A stretch of DNA of 64,000 bases from Acidovorax sp. DW039 (GTDB lineage: Bacteria; Pseudomonadota; Gammaproteobacteria; Burkholderiales; Burkholderiaceae_C), in contig NZ_AP029020.1 of NCBI RefSeq assembly GCF_037101375.1, positions 1-64,000 of the forward strand, given 5' to 3'. Below, in pieces: positions 61,217 to 64,000 of this stretch; the stretch's first letter is position 1, and every line of letters begins with the position of its first letter. Below the pieces are notes generated by a model, which worked only from the letters and a program-made list of their open reading frames with translations, searched no databases and had not been told where the DNA came from. Position numbers and translations under genes: made by a program.

Positions 61217-62458
61217 TTACTGCAGCGCAGCCATTGCCTCGGCTTCTGACTTGAGGCCGCTGATGAATATTCGGCGCATCAGCTGCTGCGGCAGTGCCCG
61301 AAGTGCCAGATTGCGCAGGAAGAACGTCACGGGCGTGGCCGGCACGAAGGCGGGCGCGATCTTGCGACTGCGCTGCTGCAGGCGTTCCACCGTGGGGCGT
61401 AGGCGCCGGTCATGTGCGGCGAGGGCTGTAGCCAGGTGCTGCGCCGTGGGTGGGTGGCTGGCACCGGCGTGGCGTTCCAGTTCTTCGGCCAGGACGCTGG
61501 CAGATGCCAGTGCCATACCGGCGCCCTGGCCCGAGATCAGCGACAGGCTGTGTGCGGCGTCGCCCAGCAGTAGCACGCGGCCCTTGTGCCAAGCGGGCAG
61601 CTCGACCAGGGCCAGGTCGTCGATGACGACTTCCGCGCCAGGCTCCACTGCGGCCAGGCCGTTTTGCACCACGGGGTGACTGCGTGCCGTGACCTGAGCG
61701 AGCAGCGGACGCCGCTCTGGCGCAGGAACCATTCCGTGGGCGGAGCTGCGCCACACATGGAGCGCGGCGATACGGTCATTTTGCAGATGGTAATACTCGC
61801 TTTGCAGCCCCGGCTCGGCATACGATAGAAAGCTTTCGGCCAAGTCCCAGTGCGCGGGCAAGTCGTAGGCTGCATACCTATAGCCCAGGGGGCGCAGGCA
61901 CTCGGCATCGGTGGCGATGGTGCGCGTGCGTAGGCTGGAGTGCACGCCGTCGGCCGCGATAAGCAGGTCGGCCGTGCAGGTGCTGCCATCGGTGAGCGTG
62001 GCTGTGAGCGGATCGTCGCCTATCGCTTCGGCGATCGACTCGACGGTGATGCCAAAGTCGATGCGGGCGCGCTCACCCACGGCCTCGCGCAGGATGCGCA
62101 CCAGCTCGGTACGGCGCAGCGTGATCCAGTCCATCTCCTTGAGCAGCTTGCGGTAGTCCACGCTGAGGAGGTCGCGGCCGCGCCGGTCACGATAGGTGTG
62201 CGTGCCCATGTCGGGATAGGCGGCGGCGCGCAGCGCGTCCACCAAGCCCATGCGGCGGATGGTGCCCAGGCCAGGGCCCGAGATACCCATCATGTGTCCT
62301 CCATCGCGCAGGTGGTGCGCGCGCTCAAGCACGCGGATAGACCAGCCAATATGGGTGAGCCACCATGCGGCCGCCAGGCCGGCAATGCCGGCGCCGACGA
62401 TCAGGGCGTGGGGTGCATGAGGAGAGGAATCGATAGGAGAAGAAGTCGTCGAATGCAT
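61217..62458 (-). CDS. FAD-dependent monooxygenase (PHBH/TetX-like)
   Basis: A 413-residue flavoprotein. FAD-binding GAGIAGLAAAWWL (residues 22-34) near the N-terminus, then VLERA (ribose-binding Glu), RTELVRILREAVG, the DG motif in LLIAADGVHSSLRT, and VLLLGDAAHSLSLISGQGAG (second FAD motif). It ends with a C-terminal helical tail. Members hydroxylate aromatic or tetracycline-like molecules with NAD(P)H. It lies 19 bp downstream of the MFS gene in a minus-strand operon with a TonB-dependent receptor, so it could modify an imported chelator or release iron from it; that role is inferred. The frame is intact. Confidence 0.8.
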   Translation of the reverse strand: MHSTTSSPIDSSPHAPHALIVGAGIAGLAAAWWLTHIGWSIRVLERAHHLRDGGHMMGISGPGLGTIRRMGLVDALRAAAYPDMGTHTYRDRRGRDLLSVDYRKLLKEMDWITLRRTELVRILREAVGERARIDFGITVESIAEAIGDDPLTATLTDGSTCTADLLIAADGVHSSLRTRTIATDAECLRPLGYRYAAYDLPAHWDLAESFLSYAEPGLQSEYYHLQNDRIAALHVWRSSAHGMVPAPERRPLLAQVTARSHPVVQNGLAAVEPGAEVVIDDLALVELPAWHKGRVLLLGDAAHSLSLISGQGAGMALASASVLAEELERHAGASHPPTAQHLATALAAHDRRLRPTVERLQQRSRKIAPAFVPATPVTFFLRNLALRALPQQLMRRIFISGLKSEAEAMAALQ

Positions 62459-62477
62459 GGGGAGTTCTGGAAAACGT

Positions 62478-63755
62478 TCAAGGAAATGCGGTGCGCGGAG
62501 ACGACGCAGGGGGCTGCAGCATGTTGTTGCCCCACTGGCCTCGGCGGCGCAGGGCGCGCGGCAGGGTCAGCGCTAACACGCCGCAGCTCATCGCCAGACC
62601 AAAGCAGATGCCATAGCCGGCATGGCCCGCCAGCCAGCCGCCAGCCACCCCGGCCGCCATGGCGACGGCCGCTTCGGTGCACTGCAGCAGCGTGAAGTCG
62701 AGCCCGGGCTGGCGCGGACTGGTTAGCCCCATGAGCCAGGCATAGCGCGTGACGAAGCCGCACGCCATGGCGACGAGCAGCGCGGCGCTGGCGGTGATCA
62801 GCAGAGGTAATGCAGGCTGCAGTAGCGCGCAGGCCGCCAGCGAGGAGAGCGCCACGGCTTCCAGCGTCAGGGCGGCATGCAAGGCCCGCCAGGCACCCAG
62901 CCGTTGCACCAGAAGGCCACCTGCCAGCGTGCCGACCAGCCCGGCGCAGAGTCCGCCCACGCCCCAGAGCGTTGCCAGTTGGGGCATGTGCACGCCCTGG
63001 TCAATCAGCCAGGGGCCGAGCATGCCCAGGCTCAGGCGAACGCCCAGACCCATCCCCACCACCAGCAACAGGCCATAGCACATGGCCGGACGTTGCCAGG
63101 CATCGCGCCACGTGGCCCGGTGCGATGGCGGGTTGAGGGTGGACGCGGGCCGGGGCGGCTCCTGCAGGCGCCACAGAGGTGCGGTGCAGGTCAGCGTCAG
63201 AACCGCCATCGCCGCCGAGGCGACGGTCCAGCCGAAGCGCTGGTGCAGCAACAGAAAGGCGCTGCCGCCGAGCGCGATGCCGGCATAGCTACCGCCCACC
63301 TGCGCCACGTTGCCCCAGCCGCGCTGCCCTGACGCCAACTGGTCGATGGCGAATCCATCGGCGGCTATGTCCACAGTGGCGGTTGCCAACGCTGCTACAC
63401 CGAGCAGCGCGATAGTCGGGGTGAGCTTCGCGCCCAGCAGCGCCAACGCTGCGAGTATGGCGATCACGACCGTCTGGCCCCCCAGAATGATGGGGCGTGA
63501 GCGCCGCTGGCGCGATGCCGTGGGCAAACGCCAGCGCTCAATCCAGGGAGCCCACAGGCCTTTGAGCGCCCACGGTAAGAGTGCGAGAAAGGCGAGTCCG
63601 GTGATCTGCAGCGAGGCCCCGGCGTTCCGCAGCACGGCTGGCAGTGCCTGGGTGGCCAGCCCAGTGACCAGGCTCTGTACTGTGTAGATGCCTGCCAACG
63701 CCACGCAAAGCCCGAACACGCCGGGCGCGCCCGGCACCTGGCGCTCAGTAGTCAT
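62478..63755 (-). CDS. MFS transporter, RhtX/FptX-like (siderophore uptake)
   Basis: A 425-residue inner-membrane protein with about 12 helices. The opening GIYTVQSLVTGLATQALPAV, then LALLPWALKGLWAPWIERWR, matches the RhtX/FptX type of siderophore permease, which takes ferric siderophore from the periplasm. It then has a conserved loop (ATVDIAADGFAIDQL) and VGGSYAGIALGGSAFLLLHQ. The start at 63755 overlaps the end of the receptor gene by 11 bp, a tight operon. The downstream FAD monooxygenase follows after 19 bp. AmpG-type permeases are related and remain an alternative. Confidence 0.75.
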   Translation of the reverse strand: MTTERQVPGAPGVFGLCVALAGIYTVQSLVTGLATQALPAVLRNAGASLQITGLAFLALLPWALKGLWAPWIERWRLPTASRQRRSRPIILGGQTVVIAILAALALLGAKLTPTIALLGVAALATATVDIAADGFAIDQLASGQRGWGNVAQVGGSYAGIALGGSAFLLLHQRFGWTVASAAMAVLTLTCTAPLWRLQEPPRPASTLNPPSHRATWRDAWQRPAMCYGLLLVVGMGLGVRLSLGMLGPWLIDQGVHMPQLATLWGVGGLCAGLVGTLAGGLLVQRLGAWRALHAALTLEAVALSSLAACALLQPALPLLITASAALLVAMACGFVTRYAWLMGLTSPRQPGLDFTLLQCTEAAVAMAAGVAGGWLAGHAGYGICFGLAMSCGVLALTLPRALRRRGQWGNNMLQPPASSPRTAFP

Positions 63756-64000
63756 ACGTGAGCATCACGCCGATCGTGCGTGGCAGGGCCACCTGGGCCA
63801 TGGACCCTACGGCGGCATTCGAGAAGCCATAGACCCGGTAGTCTTTGTCTGTTAGGTTGTGTACGTAGGTCGTGAGCTGCCACTGGCTGTTGATGGCCCA
63901 GTTTAGCGAGACATCCACTAGCGTGTAGCCGCTTTGGCGCAGCGTGTTGGCGGTGTCGAAATAGTGTGCGCCGGTGCGGCGCAGTGCCACCCGTGGGCGC
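63745..64000 (-). CDS. TonB-dependent receptor, C-terminal end (partial)
   Basis: About 85 codons at the window edge; the frame is open to base 64000, so the rest lies outside. The sequence YFDTANTLRQSGYTLVDVSL, NWAINSQWQLTTYVHNLTDK and DYRVYGFSNAAVGSMAQVAL, ending GVMLTYDY, is the last strands of an outer-membrane beta barrel with the terminal aromatic residue. VHNLTDKDY is a typical TonB-receptor C-terminal signature. It is followed in the operon by an RhtX/FptX-like permease, pointing to a ferric-siderophore receptor. The upstream part, including the TonB box and plug, is not visible. Confidence 0.85.
   Translation of the reverse strand, partial: RPRVALRRTGAHYFDTANTLRQSGYTLVDVSLNWAINSQWQLTTYVHNLTDKDYRVYGFSNAAVGSMAQVALPRTIGVMLTYDY

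Overview
The window looks like part of a plasmid or plasmid-derived replicon of a high-GC betaproteobacterium, most likely Burkholderiales and perhaps Comamonadaceae. This is inferred from the gene families present (DUF1840, CbpA/CbpM, NdvB-type glucan synthase, IPTL-CTERM protein, Comamonadaceae-like insertion sequences), not from a marker gene. It opens with parA, parB, a roughly 900-bp field of about 19 degenerate 19-20 bp repeats with a perfect DnaA box, and a Rep_3-type initiator gene. No rRNA, tRNA or CRISPR array was seen.

Layout. 1-4.2 kb: maintenance module (parAB, repeat array, rep), visibly lower in GC than the rest. 4.6-6.8 kb: decayed NUC1-type endonuclease gene, an intact secreted NlpC/P60-like protein and a broken exported protein. 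6.66-8.28 kb: an intact IS150-group element nested in an IS3-family relic. 8.4-10.4 kb: a GmrSD-like (DUF262/DUF1524) type IV restriction protein. 11-16.5 kb: RND pump fragment, a P-type cation ATPase with a SYLF lipoprotein, and the divergent cbpA-cbpM chaperone pair behind a large leader hairpin. 16.5-21.6 kb: IS3 relic, IS91-type element with its own tyrosine recombinase, truncated IS1182 and IS3 copy A. 21.8-39.1 kb: envelope/stress island with a trypsin-like protease, YqjD-like protein, two BON lipoproteins, DUF1840, a dead rhodanese gene, a small membrane protein, an 8.7-kb cyclic beta-glucan synthase gene and two Crp/Fnr regulators; IS1595 sits in an integrase relic. 39.2-50.4 kb: IS-rich zone (IS5 with a nonsense codon, IS3 relic, two different IS1182 elements, IS3 copy B) around a PLC/P1-nuclease-like exported protein, a coiled-coil HTH protein, HU, and a kptA-HAD pair. 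51.2-53.6 kb: coupled IPTL-CTERM and collagen-like surface proteins and a second coiled-coil HTH protein. 54.2-61.1 kb: candidate defence operon led by a 1626-residue NERD nuclease-pseudokinase-kinase-SF1 helicase, overlapping a 523-residue protein of unknown fold and followed by a broken third gene. 61.2-64 kb: minus-strand operon of a TonB-dependent receptor (cut by the window end), an RhtX/FptX-like MFS transporter and a FAD monooxygenase, likely for iron-chelate uptake.

How the parts may work together. ParAB, the repeats and Rep maintain the replicon. The chaperone, ATPase, SYLF, BON, protease and glucan-synthase genes form a coherent envelope and stress-tolerance load, probably controlled partly by the two Crp/Fnr-type regulators. 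The GmrSD-like protein and the NERD-kinase-helicase operon are candidate anti-invader functions. Repeated IS insertion, inverted IS copies and many dead genes show a mosaic that is still being rearranged.
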